DNA of 42,299 nucleotides, from positions 1 through 42,299 of IMG/VR virus record IMGVR_UViG_3300035703_000168; one strand, given 5' to 3'. The notes below the pieces were generated by a model. It saw only the letters and a list, made by a program, of their open reading frames with translations. It was not told the DNA's origin and did not search any database. Source of the stretch: a virus. This document shows, piece by piece, positions 7,744-15,695 of the stretch. Every line of letters begins with the position of its first letter. Positions within the stretch are counted from its first letter, which is position 1. The translations under genes were made by a program, and so were the position numbers.

Positions 7744-9462
7744 ATGCCAAAACTGTCTTTATATACCCCCGTTAAACAAAACGACTATAAGTTTATGGAT
7801 AGAACAATATCCGAAATGTTAACTGTCGGGGGTACCGATTTATACATTCACAAGTATTTGGGTCCAAACGCACAGACTCCTAGCCCTGATTATACACAAC
7901 CTCAGTATGTCAGTCCTAGCCCTACTCAAATACAAGATTTACTATTTTTAGAAAATCGTGATAGAGTATATGACCCAAACATTTATCGTTTGCGTGGTCA
8001 TTACAATGTTCAGAATTTAGATTTCGATCTAAGTCAATTTGGCTTATTTCTAAATAATGACATTATTTTTATAACCGTTCACTACAACGATATGATCGAT
8101 ATCGTTGGTAGAAAATTAATGGTGGGCGACGTTCTTGAGCTACCGCACTTGCTTGATTATAATCCTTTGAGAGAGGATATTCCAGTTGCATTAAAACGTT
8201 TCTATCAAATCACAGATGCTAACTTTGCAAGTGAAGGATTTAGTCAAACTTGGTATCCACACTTATGGCGCATTAAATGCGAACCACTTGTTGATAGCCA
8301 AGAGTTCAGTCAAATATTACAAGAGCCAATTAACCAAGACAATTATCTTGGTCAGTGGGATAAAGATAAAGGTTATCCTCCAGGCTATGTAATTACATAT
8401 GGTGACAAAAATTATATCAGTATTACAGATGTACCACCCGGAGTATTTCCTCCCAACCCTGCATACTGGCAAGAAGATACTGGTCAAAGTCTAAAAGATA
8501 TACTTGCTACTTACAACAAAAATATTGAGATCAATAATGCTCAATTGGAAGAAGCCAAACGTATATTACCTAAGGCAGGTTACGACAATTCAAATCTATA
8601 TGTTGTTCCAACATATGGTATCTATGAAGCAAATGATACATTAAGTAACAAACTTGATCAGCCTGCTCCACCTATTAACGTAGTAACTTACTCAGGCGGA
8701 AGCCCGGGTACTGGAAGCTTCGCTACTGTAGTTTACATGAAGCATCCTAAGTATAAGAAAGCAGCGCCAGCAATTAAAATTTCAAAAGATACATTAAAGT
8801 CTATTTGGGATTTAACTGCGGACATGGATCATATTGACAAACTAGATAAGTTTGTTCAAACTAGTTTGCAGATTGTAGAAGAAGCTCCTGAATTAACAAG
8901 CAGCGGCAGTGGACCATTAGTAGGCAATCAAGTATTAACTGTTCAATCTATGGGTCCAATCACTGGCCCATATGGTACAGCAGACAATACTTACGCAACT
9001 GCTGATGCTGATCTAACACAACCGGGCTTTACAGGCACTGTATCACCTGACATGGACTGGAGAGCGGACTGTATTCCAGGATTCCAGTATATTACAAGAG
9101 CAAGTCCAAGAAGCTTTGGTTATGAAGCAGGCTACTTGACAGGCGACGGTACAGCACCAAACGGTTATCCGACAGGTGCAGGTATCAGCTTCCCACAAAA
9201 TCCACAAGTGGGTGATTACTTCTTACGTATTGACTATGCACCACAGATACTATTCAGATGGAATGGTCAGATGTGGGTTCGTATTAGCGAAAATGTCAGA
9301 ACAGAAACCGGCTTTACACTAGATGATAAATCACAACTATCAGGATTTATAAATGATAATGGTGAGATTTTCCTAAACGCTACACAGGAAGTTGTGCCAG
9401 AAGCACAACCACTTTCATCTGTACTAAGCATAGCGCCCGACAACTTACCCCCATTACCTTAA
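7744..9462 (+). CDS. 14: Neck protein gp14-like with inserted extra domains
   Basis: Head-to-tail connector (neck) protein. The N-terminal part follows the T4-like gp14 order: DRTISEMLTVGGTDLYIHKY, then FDLSQFGLFLNNDIIFITV, then GDVLELPHL, then KRFYQITD and WRIKCEPLVDSQE. At 572 aa it is over twice T4 gp14 (256 aa). The extra length begins at about residue 202 with a module like type 5/12 carbohydrate-binding modules: aromatic-rich, WDKDKGYPPGYVITYGDKNY, ending PPNPAYWQ near residue 242. A further C-terminal block includes GDYFLRIDYAPQILFRWNGQ. The start follows a late box directly. gp15 follows 9 bases after the stop. The neck assignment is from pattern memory; the binding-module call is inference. 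Confidence 0.75.
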   Translation: MPKLSLYTPVKQNDYKFMDRTISEMLTVGGTDLYIHKYLGPNAQTPSPDYTQPQYVSPSPTQIQDLLFLENRDRVYDPNIYRLRGHYNVQNLDFDLSQFGLFLNNDIIFITVHYNDMIDIVGRKLMVGDVLELPHLLDYNPLREDIPVALKRFYQITDANFASEGFSQTWYPHLWRIKCEPLVDSQEFSQILQEPINQDNYLGQWDKDKGYPPGYVITYGDKNYISITDVPPGVFPPNPAYWQEDTGQSLKDILATYNKNIEINNAQLEEAKRILPKAGYDNSNLYVVPTYGIYEANDTLSNKLDQPAPPINVVTYSGGSPGTGSFATVVYMKHPKYKKAAPAIKISKDTLKSIWDLTADMDHIDKLDKFVQTSLQIVEEAPELTSSGSGPLVGNQVLTVQSMGPITGPYGTADNTYATADADLTQPGFTGTVSPDMDWRADCIPGFQYITRASPRSFGYEAGYLTGDGTAPNGYPTGAGISFPQNPQVGDYFLRIDYAPQILFRWNGQMWVRISENVRTETGFTLDDKSQLSGFINDNGEIFLNATQEVVPEAQPLSSVLSIAPDNLPPLP

Positions 9463-9471
9463 GAGTAACAC

Positions 9472-10842
9472 ATGGCACAATTTTTTTACGACAATCAGAT
9501 ACGCAGATTCTTATTACAGTTTGCTAAAATATTTTCAAACTGGTATGTAACAAAAGGTAAGGATCCTAATGGCAATGACATACTTGTACGTGTGCCTATT
9601 ATGTACGGTGATCAGAGCAGACAGGTATCCACTGTAATTGCAAACAACAGTGCAAGCAATTTGCCAAGCGCACCATTGATTACGTACTATATTACAGCAT
9701 TAGAATACGATCAACGTAGAACACAAGTGCCTACATTCGTTGATAAAATAAATGTTCGTCAACGTGCGTACAATACAGAAACACAGAGCTATGAACAAGT
9801 ACAAGGACAAGCATTCTCAATTGATAGATTGATGCCAGTACCATACACATTGCGTGTTCAAGTAGATTTTTGGACTACAAACTATAATCAAAAATTAGAA
9901 TTGATTGAGCAATTAGGTACATTGTTTAATCCTAGTCTTGAAATACAAAGCACAGATAACTTTGTTGACTGGACTTCATTGAGTGTCGTTTATCAAGATG
10001 GATTAACTTTTAGTAGCAGAACGATTCCGCAAGGCACAGGAAATCCTATCGATGTTATGACTTGGAAGTTCTATATGCCTATATGGATCAGCACAAGTTC
10101 TAAACTGAAGAAACTAGGGGTTATCGAAAAAGTTATTGCAAGTATATTCTCAGGCAATGCTATACAAGATATGGCAGATGATGATTTATTATTAGGTACT
10201 CGTCAAAAGATTACTCCGTATGGTTATAAAGTTTTATTAATTGGCAATACACTACAGTTATTACCAAATGCTAGTGCGTTTAATCCTCCAAATACTGATT
10301 TGGATAATCCAACACCGCCTAATACTGACTTGTATTGGCCAAGCTTACTAAACGTATATGGCGCATATAGACCAGGTATTAGTCAGATATGGTTACAAAA
10401 TCCATATATGGATACTGACATTGTGGGTACAATTGTTGTTGATCCTACCGATGCGCGTTATTTGATTTACAATATTGACGTAGACACACTACCTCAAAAT
10501 ACATTAGATCCAGTAAACGCTGTTATTAATCCTCAATTACAAGGACCAAACGCAGGACTGCCAGGACCTATACCAGGTATTAGATATTTGATTGTAGAAG
10601 ATATCGGAGAAGAGGGTGTATCAACTATAGCCTGGGGTAATTTAGTAGCCAAAGCAAATGACATCATACAGTTTACTGGCACAGAATGGATAGTAAGTTT
10701 TGAAGCTGCCGCTGCAACTACAGTTGAGTATGTCACTAACATGACTACTAATATACAATATCGTTATGTAGATGAAGAAGGGCAATGGATGAAATCATAT
10801 GAAGGTTGGTATCAATCGGGTGATTTTAGTATTGTAATTTAA
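9472..10842 (+). CDS. 15: Tail sheath stabiliser gp15-like, enlarged
   Basis: Caps the tail and joins it to the head. The opening FFYDNQIRRFLLQFAKIFSNW parallels T4 gp15 (FYNSSFRRYATLMGDLFSNI). RVPIMYGDQSRQ, then the PxI/MPVPYTLRVQVDFWT block, also match the family. It is 456 aa against 272 in T4. Residues after about 265 form an added region rich in Asn/Pro/Tyr, ending in GNLVAKANDIIQFTG and a Trp/Tyr-rich tail. It lies 9 bases after gp14 and is translated in the same late operon. Confidence 0.85.
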   Translation: MAQFFYDNQIRRFLLQFAKIFSNWYVTKGKDPNGNDILVRVPIMYGDQSRQVSTVIANNSASNLPSAPLITYYITALEYDQRRTQVPTFVDKINVRQRAYNTETQSYEQVQGQAFSIDRLMPVPYTLRVQVDFWTTNYNQKLELIEQLGTLFNPSLEIQSTDNFVDWTSLSVVYQDGLTFSSRTIPQGTGNPIDVMTWKFYMPIWISTSSKLKKLGVIEKVIASIFSGNAIQDMADDDLLLGTRQKITPYGYKVLLIGNTLQLLPNASAFNPPNTDLDNPTPPNTDLYWPSLLNVYGAYRPGISQIWLQNPYMDTDIVGTIVVDPTDARYLIYNIDVDTLPQNTLDPVNAVINPQLQGPNAGLPGPIPGIRYLIVEDIGEEGVSTIAWGNLVAKANDIIQFTGTEWIVSFEAAAATTVEYVTNMTTNIQYRYVDEEGQWMKSYEGWYQSGDFSIVI

Positions 10843-10866
10843 CCATTTAGATGTTACAATTTCTTA

Positions 10867-11274
10867 ATGACTAATACTTCGGCGGGAATATTTTTTTATT
10901 GCACCTCTACAAATAGGTTTCTATTCTTATTAAGAAATGATAAGAATGGAAATACTTGGAGTATTCCTGGCGGTAAGATTGAAAAAGATGAAACTCTTTT
11001 TACGGGACTGGAAAGAGAATGTGCAGAAGAGATAGGATACTTTCCCGAAAATGCAAAATTAATTCCCATACAAAAATTTGTCAATAATACATTTACATAT
11101 CATACATTTTTTTGTGCTGTTACTTCTGAATTCATACCAATACTTAATTACGAACACAGTGGGTATGCATGGGTAGATCAGGGGTTATATCCTAAACCTA
11201 TGCATCCAGGATTATGGAGTACAGTAAACATTGATTTGGTTCAAGAAAAATTACAATCTTTGATTACAAAATAA
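10867..11274 (+). CDS. Nudix hydrolase
   Basis: Hydrolyses a nucleoside diphosphate linked to another moiety; the substrate is unknown. The Nudix box is complete: Gly36-x5-Glu42-x7-Arg50-Glu51-Cys-Ala-Glu54-Glu55-Ile-Gly57, in a 135-residue single-domain protein. The preceding WSIPGG is the normal entry to the box. It is 24 bases after gp15 on the same strand, followed directly by a strong hairpin terminator, so it is probably the last gene of the late plus-strand operon. A role in mRNA decapping or dNTP cleansing is possible, as for T4 NudE. Confidence 0.9.
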   Translation: MTNTSAGIFFYCTSTNRFLFLLRNDKNGNTWSIPGGKIEKDETLFTGLERECAEEIGYFPENAKLIPIQKFVNNTFTYHTFFCAVTSEFIPILNYEHSGYAWVDQGLYPKPMHPGLWSTVNIDLVQEKLQSLITK

Positions 11275-11296
11275 AAACGGGGCCTAAGCCCCGTTT
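11275..11296. terminator. Bidirectional hairpin terminator
   Basis: A 9-bp perfect stem (AAACGGGGC / GCCCCGTTT) with a CTAA loop. It sits between the convergent Nudix gene and the coiled-coil membrane gene. On the minus strand it is followed by a T run; the plus strand has a weaker T tract. Confidence 0.9.
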
Positions 11297-11318
11297 CTAC
11301 TAATCATTACTGATTATT

Positions 11319-11639
11319 TTAGGCTGACAAAAACATTTGAACTGCTTCAAGACCGGTAGCACCTAATATAGCTGCTGCACCCATTAGCATCCATTTTATT
11401 TTTTCCATGGAAGCAAATTTGTCTGATAACTCATCATGAGATGCCTGAGTAGAGTCTTGGAAATGTTTCAATATTTCTTTAGTTTCTACCATATTTCTAT
11501 CCAAGCAATCATGAAGATCCTTTATCTCTGACTTTAAATCATCAATTTTTTCATCCAAATTTTGAACTTGGACTTGTAAAACTGCGATATCAGTTTCTGC
11601 CTTTTCAAATCTTTTAATCTTTGCTGTTGCAGCTGCCAT
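11319..11639 (-). CDS. Coiled-coil protein with C-terminal membrane segment (XhlA-like)
   Basis: A 106-residue protein. Residues 1-80 form a heptad-rich coiled coil (IAVLQVQVQNLDEKIDDLKS), and the C-terminus has one hydrophobic segment, WMLMGAAAILGATGLEAVQM. This architecture is that of the XhlA/hemolysin-like small phage membrane proteins, which associate with holins and lysis. Here it lies downstream of two structural genes rather than an identified endolysin, so a lysis role is only a suggestion. A Shine-Dalgarno-like AGGCAACG precedes the ATG, and a terminator follows. Confidence 0.6.
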   Translation of the reverse strand: MAAATAKIKRFEKAETDIAVLQVQVQNLDEKIDDLKSEIKDLHDCLDRNMVETKEILKHFQDSTQASHDELSDKFASMEKIKWMLMGAAAILGATGLEAVQMFLSA

Positions 11640-11651
11640 GATCGTTGCCTA

Positions 11652-12659
11652 TTAAGCCTTATTAATAGTGACGATTGGATATGGCTGACCACCATAAGTG
11701 TTAGCAGCATAAGCACTATTGAAAGTACCGAATGCTGGGCTACTGTTGTTGATGTTTGCAGTTTCATTTGGCAATGCTGTCTCGCCAGATGTTGATGTAA
11801 AGATTTCAACAGTATGATCACTTAGTGATTGTACCAATGTAGTTGCTGCGTTAGCATATGTAGCAATGATTGACATTGTGTTTGGCAACAATGCTGCGTT
11901 TGCTAAATTTGCTGTATAGCAAGCACCAACTAGCCCTGATGTAGTTCCCTTGACAAGATACTTTTGTTTGCCTTTCTGACGAACAATATATCCTGCTTCG
12001 TTCAATGCATATGAGAATGTACCATTAGTTACATCAACTAGAGCGTTTGCATCTAGTTCTAGTTCTGTTGCGTCTGTTACGCTATCGACGAAACCAATCA
12101 ATTCACCGTCAGCATTTACCAATACTGAACCTGCTGCTAATTGTGTGTCGAATGCTGTACCTACGCCTGTGACAGTTGTGTTACCTGTGTCACAAGTCAA
12201 TGTACCTGTCCCTGCTACACCGATTGATACTCGGCAAAGAACTTGACTACCATAGATTGCTGTGTTACCACCAACTACTGAGTAAGTGTTTGCGTTTGTT
12301 GCTGGATAGCCTGCACCACCATTTGGATTGTTGAAATATGCGTCAACTACACCAACTGATGCTGCTACAGTTACAGGACCTGCTGTACCTAAGTTAAACT
12401 TAGTGTATGTTGGGTTTGCTGATAACTGTGTTGCTGAAACAGTAAATGTGCTATTGTTACCTGCATTCAATACTTCTAATATCCAGTATGTAGTACCGGC
12501 TACTAGATTACCTACGTTAGTTGCAGGAATGAATGGCATACCAGCAATAATACCTAGAGTAGTAAAGTTTGCATTTGTTGTAACAACTTCTGTTGTGCCG
12601 TTTGTTGCTGTGATAGTAATAACGGCTTGCGCTTTTGCGATTTTAAGTGGACGACCCAT
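11652..12659 (-). CDS. Thr/Ala/Gly-rich virion structural protein, unknown
   Basis: A 335-residue, cysteine-poor, beta-predicted protein rich in Thr, Ala, Asn, Gly and Val, the composition usual for fibre, decoration or capsid-surface proteins. Its middle contains GTGTLTCDTGNTTVTGVG followed by FDTQLAAGSVLVNADGELIG, a pattern common in phage appendage proteins. It is under a late box (12746-12753) with a leader of about 80 nt that contains several hairpins. It is not recognised as a specific T4 gene product. Confidence 0.65.
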   Translation of the reverse strand: MGRPLKIAKAQAVITITATNGTTEVVTTNANFTTLGIIAGMPFIPATNVGNLVAGTTYWILEVLNAGNNSTFTVSATQLSANPTYTKFNLGTAGPVTVAASVGVVDAYFNNPNGGAGYPATNANTYSVVGGNTAIYGSQVLCRVSIGVAGTGTLTCDTGNTTVTGVGTAFDTQLAAGSVLVNADGELIGFVDSVTDATELELDANALVDVTNGTFSYALNEAGYIVRQKGKQKYLVKGTTSGLVGACYTANLANAALLPNTMSIIATYANAATTLVQSLSDHTVEIFTSTSGETALPNETANINNSSPAFGTFNSAYAANTYGGQPYPIVTINKA

Positions 12660-12745
12660 TGTTTTGTTCTCCTATATAGCCGGGTTCTAGCCGGTACGCG
12701 GCGGGGACCGCATAAATTCATAACAACAACGTTATGAATATATTA

Positions 12746-12753
12746 TATTTATC
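12746..12753 (-). promoter_or_regulatory. Late promoter box for the 335-aa structural gene
   Basis: Minus-strand GATAAATA followed by TA. Predicted +1 is about 12740, leaving an 80-nt leader. The leader contains an 8-bp hairpin (arms TTCATAAC/GTTATGAA near 12717-12738) and a GC-rich dyad near 12683-12713, unusually long for this genome. Confidence 0.65.
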
Positions 12754-12781
12754 AAAAAATGCTATTTTATTGCGCGGTGTA

Positions 12782-13051
12782 TTATTCGCCGACAGGCGCG
12801 CCGAGTTCTGTTACAGAAAATATACCACTACCACTTACGCTGATATAAGCAATTTTATTGCCTTCACCTACAATAAAACTATTGTTTACTGTATTGGCAG
12901 GAATGATTTCGCAAGCAGTTAGATTAGCTGTTGGATTAGTACCTACTGCTACAGCGATTGCGCTGCTAGTAGTTGAGATACGGACCTTTTCAGTGTTTGA
13001 TGCTGCTGTCTGTTGACTTGATCCGCTAGGTGTGTAAATTGCTGCTGCCAT
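12782..13051 (-). CDS. Small Ser/Thr/Ala-rich structural protein
   Basis: An 89-residue protein (MAAAIYTPSGSSQQTAASNT) with beta-type composition and no Cys-based motif beyond one residue. It is probably a small virion decoration or fibre-associated protein, judged from composition and neighbours. The gene lies between the fibre gene and the 335-aa structural gene. A late box ends six bases before its ATG and there is no Shine-Dalgarno sequence. The function is not recognised. Confidence 0.65.
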   Translation of the reverse strand: MAAAIYTPSGSSQQTAASNTEKVRISTTSSAIAVAVGTNPTANLTACEIIPANTVNNSFIVGEGNKIAYISVSGSGIFSVTELGAPVGE

Positions 13052-13056
13052 GATAT

Positions 13057-13064
13057 TATTTATC
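13057..13064 (-). promoter_or_regulatory. Late promoter box abutting the 89-aa structural gene
   Basis: Minus-strand GATAAATA fills the 13-base gap between two genes. With T4 spacing, +1 is 13051, the A of the ATG. This predicts a leaderless transcript. Confidence 0.5.
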
Positions 13065-14597
13065 TTACAATCTACCGATCACTACTTCGATAACACCTTC
13101 TTCGCCTTCAAAGTTAGCAAGTGATTTACCTATCACTGTACCCATAGCAGGTGCTGTAATTGCTGCTTTAGCATAGCCACCACCAGCACTAATCATCATA
13201 TCACCTTTATGAACTTTGCCTTTTACTTTACATGGTACACGACCTTGTAATGCGATAGCTACGGGGTGTTCGCATTGTATCATGCCGTTCATTACATACG
13301 CAGGGTCGGCTGATACTACGCCAGCAACTTTATTTGTTTCAATACCTGCTAATGTGACTTCTTGTTCACCACCAAAAGCCAAAACTGTACCCACTGGATA
13401 ATTTTTATCACCTGCGTAATACTCAGCTAAGTCAGCATATGTAGCTGTTAATCTTGTGCCGGGTGTTAGTGACCAATTACCAGTAATTGTGCCTGCTGTA
13501 GTATTGGCTCCTGTACTGATGCTAGTTGTTATAACATTGCTTGCGTTCGCAGTACCAACTAGTGTCAAAACACTTGTAGTATTGTTGTATAGGAAATTTG
13601 CACTACCCTGTAATATACCATTAATGTTATACTGTATAGAAGTATTTGCACCTTCTGCTTTTGTAGTTGAACCACTGATTGCACTTAAGCATCTACCACC
13701 CGGGCTATATGCTTCTACGTTAGTAAATGTGGCAGTACCTATGCTTAGTGTGTTGCCTGCTACACCATTTGGTAATAATATATCTGATATTGTTATGTCA
13801 GTACTATTAACAATAGATTTTACATAGTATGCAATGTTAGAAACTAAACCACTGTTTAAAGTATCTACATTTCCTATAAATGTAATAGGTGTGTTAATTG
13901 CAAAAACACTTGAGTCTGCAAGTGTAACCACGCTGCCTGCGCTATTACTATTACTTGCAGTGCTATATGGAAATGCCCCATATCCGCTTGTATTTACTGG
14001 TATGGTTAATGTACTGTCAGTGTAAAGAGAAAAACTGTTTGATGTTAAAACGTTTGCGTAATAAGTGCCACCGTTTAGTTGGGTCATACCTAGTACATTT
14101 GTTATTGTAATTTCACTACCATTAGTAAAGAAATTATCTTCTGTAGTTGTTATGACTCCGGGATTGGCTTGGCTTGCATTTAATATGAAACCAGCAATAG
14201 TACCCTTGGTAGTCCAAGATAAATTACCTGTACCGTCTGTTTCTAGAACATAACCTAATGCACCGCCATCTATCTTAACATTGCCTACGTTACCTAAAGT
14301 AAGTAGACCACCTGCTTCTCCGCCCTTGTTAACCCAATTTTCGCCATCGAAAGCGAGAACTTGACCGTTTTCTATAGTGTCAGCATCTATATCTAGATTA
14401 CCTACACTACCTTCAATTTGACTGAAACTGACGTTTGAATAAGATGTTAAAACTTCGATGTTCTCAGCAGGGTCTTCCTTACCAATGAATAGACGTTTTT
14501 CGTCACTTGCGAAACCAAATTCTGCTTCGTCTAATTGTGGTAGATCGACTAAATCGCCTGATCTCTGCTGTATCTTGGATATCTGTATAATTGCCAT
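13065..14597 (-). CDS. Tail fibre or appendage protein
   Basis: A 510-residue protein with a modular Gly/Asn/Thr-rich beta structure. The N-terminus (IIQISKIQQRSGDLVDLPQL, then EFGFASDEKRLFIGK) is the type used by environmental myophage fibres for attachment to the baseplate. The middle has repeated GNVGNVKIDGG-type segments. The C-terminus (YADLAEYYAGDKNYPVGTVL, then VHKGDMMISAGGGYA) is a conserved tip domain found in many marine phage fibres. It may be related to chaperone or autoprotease tips. A late box at 14623-14630 drives it. Fibre identity is inferred from composition and these end domains. Confidence 0.7.
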   Translation of the reverse strand: MAIIQISKIQQRSGDLVDLPQLDEAEFGFASDEKRLFIGKEDPAENIEVLTSYSNVSFSQIEGSVGNLDIDADTIENGQVLAFDGENWVNKGGEAGGLLTLGNVGNVKIDGGALGYVLETDGTGNLSWTTKGTIAGFILNASQANPGVITTTEDNFFTNGSEITITNVLGMTQLNGGTYYANVLTSNSFSLYTDSTLTIPVNTSGYGAFPYSTASNSNSAGSVVTLADSSVFAINTPITFIGNVDTLNSGLVSNIAYYVKSIVNSTDITISDILLPNGVAGNTLSIGTATFTNVEAYSPGGRCLSAISGSTTKAEGANTSIQYNINGILQGSANFLYNNTTSVLTLVGTANASNVITTSISTGANTTAGTITGNWSLTPGTRLTATYADLAEYYAGDKNYPVGTVLAFGGEQEVTLAGIETNKVAGVVSADPAYVMNGMIQCEHPVAIALQGRVPCKVKGKVHKGDMMISAGGGYAKAAITAPAMGTVIGKSLANFEGEEGVIEVVIGRL

Positions 14598-14623
14598 AGT
14601 TGTACTTTACCGGTAGTACAACT
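14598..14623. repeat. 9-bp inverted repeat in the fibre mRNA leader
   Basis: Arms AGTTGTACT (14598-14606) and AGTACAACT (14615-14623), 8-base loop. It fills most of the 20-nt leader between the late start site and the fibre ATG, so it could hide the ribosome site or protect the 5' end. Confidence 0.7.
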
Positions 14624-14630
14624 ATTTATG
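14623..14630 (-). promoter_or_regulatory. Late promoter box for fibre gene
   Basis: Minus-strand CATAAATA followed by G. Predicted +1 is near 14617, 20 nt before the ATG at 14597. Confidence 0.65.
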
Positions 14631-14638
14631 CAAGTGGG

Positions 14639-15328
14639 CTACAGGAATTGTTTATAATATTCTTCTAATCTGGAGAACCATTTATCCTTATAATAGTCGA
14701 ATTCTTTACCCTCGACTATAAATTCTTGATATTGATTATCAGCACTACACATGAATATTACACCCTTACGTATATTTGTACCCCATACTTCATTGTGTGC
14801 TGTTGCGTATGCTGCTAACTGTAAAAAATAATCATCGATCCATTCACGCTTTTTAGGCTTATTTGTCTGCTTATGGTCCATGATCGCTTCACTATTGTCA
14901 TGCACTCCCACTAAATCAGTAGTTCCTGCATAGACTTCAGGGAAGTATAGACTGACTTCTGTGCCCCAAAATTCCTGACATTTGCTTAAGCCTTGATTGA
15001 TAATCGTCTGTGCCATCTGATGGCTTTGTTTGCTATAAGGATTACTTCCGGGATCACCTGTATTACCAGTCTTGACATGATTCTCAAGCCATTTGTGCAT
15101 ACGTGTACCGCGTCCTGCTGCTTCGGCAGTAATCTGCTTTGCTTTCTCTTCGCCTACACGTTTACGCCATTCACGTAGTGCTTGCTTGGCTTCTTCTGGT
15201 TTTGTTGCATCCAATATTGTGGTGACACTGGGTACTGCGTGACCGTCAGGGGTCATATACTTACGTGAACCATTTATAGTTTCGCGTTTTAATTCTTTAT
15301 AGGGAAATTTATCAGGTATGTAAATCAA
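14639..15328 (-). CDS. PD-(D/E)XK exonuclease of the Cas4/RecB/MGME1 type
   Basis: A 229-residue predicted nuclease. The motif order is that of RecB-family exonucleases: VPSVTTIL near residue 33, GTRMHKWLE (74-82), YAGTTDLVG with Asp138, IMDHKQT with Asp151-x-Lys153, then QLAAYA (170-175). It would process DNA ends on single strands, likely in recombination or replication. Its ATG overlaps the end of the IscA-like gene by 4 bases, so the pair are cotranscribed from the promoter at 15658-15686. Cas4 relatives carry an Fe-S cluster, but I see no conserved four-Cys set here. Confidence 0.8.
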   Translation of the reverse strand: MIYIPDKFPYKELKRETINGSRKYMTPDGHAVPSVTTILDATKPEEAKQALREWRKRVGEEKAKQITAEAAGRGTRMHKWLENHVKTGNTGDPGSNPYSKQSHQMAQTIINQGLSKCQEFWGTEVSLYFPEVYAGTTDLVGVHDNSEAIMDHKQTNKPKKREWIDDYFLQLAAYATAHNEVWGTNIRKGVIFMCSADNQYQEFIVEGKEFDYYKDKWFSRLEEYYKQFL

Positions 15329-15645
15329 ATTGTAAAACTCTCACCGCATCCGCAGCGTCCTGTTTCTTTAGGATTAATGAATTCAAATCGTTCATTTAGT
15401 CCTTGCTTTACGTAATCAACGGTTACGCCATCTAAAAATGATTCTGCTAATGGATCAACAAACACTGTAAATTTATCATAGTGTCTGCTGTAAGCAGATA
15501 TGGGAAGGTCGGCAAACTCAAGGGTATAGGCGTAACCAGAACAGCCTGTTTGTTTCACGCCTATAATGATCCCTATGCCTTTGCCGCGCTGTTCTAGTTG
15601 TTCGGTAAATCTTTTTTGTGCGTTTTCGGTTAAATTTATTAACAT
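15325..15645 (-). CDS. iscA: A-type Fe-S carrier (IscA/SufA/HesB family)
   Basis: Carries and delivers Fe-S clusters to apo-proteins. The 106-residue length is normal for the family. The three conserved cysteines are present: Cys35 in KQTGCSGYAY, and Cys98 and Cys100 in GRCGCGESF at the C-terminus. Such carriers occur as auxiliary metabolic genes in some aquatic phages. The ATG at 15645 follows a sigma70-like promoter, so expression is probably early. It overlaps the nuclease gene downstream by 4 bases. That nuclease has no clear Cys cluster, so the client is more likely a host or other phage enzyme. Confidence 0.9.
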   Translation of the reverse strand: MLINLTENAQKRFTEQLEQRGKGIGIIIGVKQTGCSGYAYTLEFADLPISAYSRHYDKFTVFVDPLAESFLDGVTVDYVKQGLNERFEFINPKETGRCGCGESFTI

Positions 15646-15657
15646 AGTTATTTAATT

Positions 15658-15686
15658 ACTATAATATATTTTTTAAGACATGTCAA
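15658..15686 (-). promoter_or_regulatory. Sigma70-like promoter for IscA-like/exonuclease pair
   Basis: Minus strand: TTGACA (15681-15686), 17-bp AT-rich spacer, TATAGT (15658-15663), 13 bases from the IscA ATG. Confidence 0.75.
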
Positions 15687-15695
15687 AACAAATGG

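Noticed and set aside
12683-12738. Hairpin-rich leader of the 335-aa gene considered as a riboswitch or small RNA
   Set aside because: Several simple dyads, but no known aptamer pattern; leader structure is a sufficient explanation.
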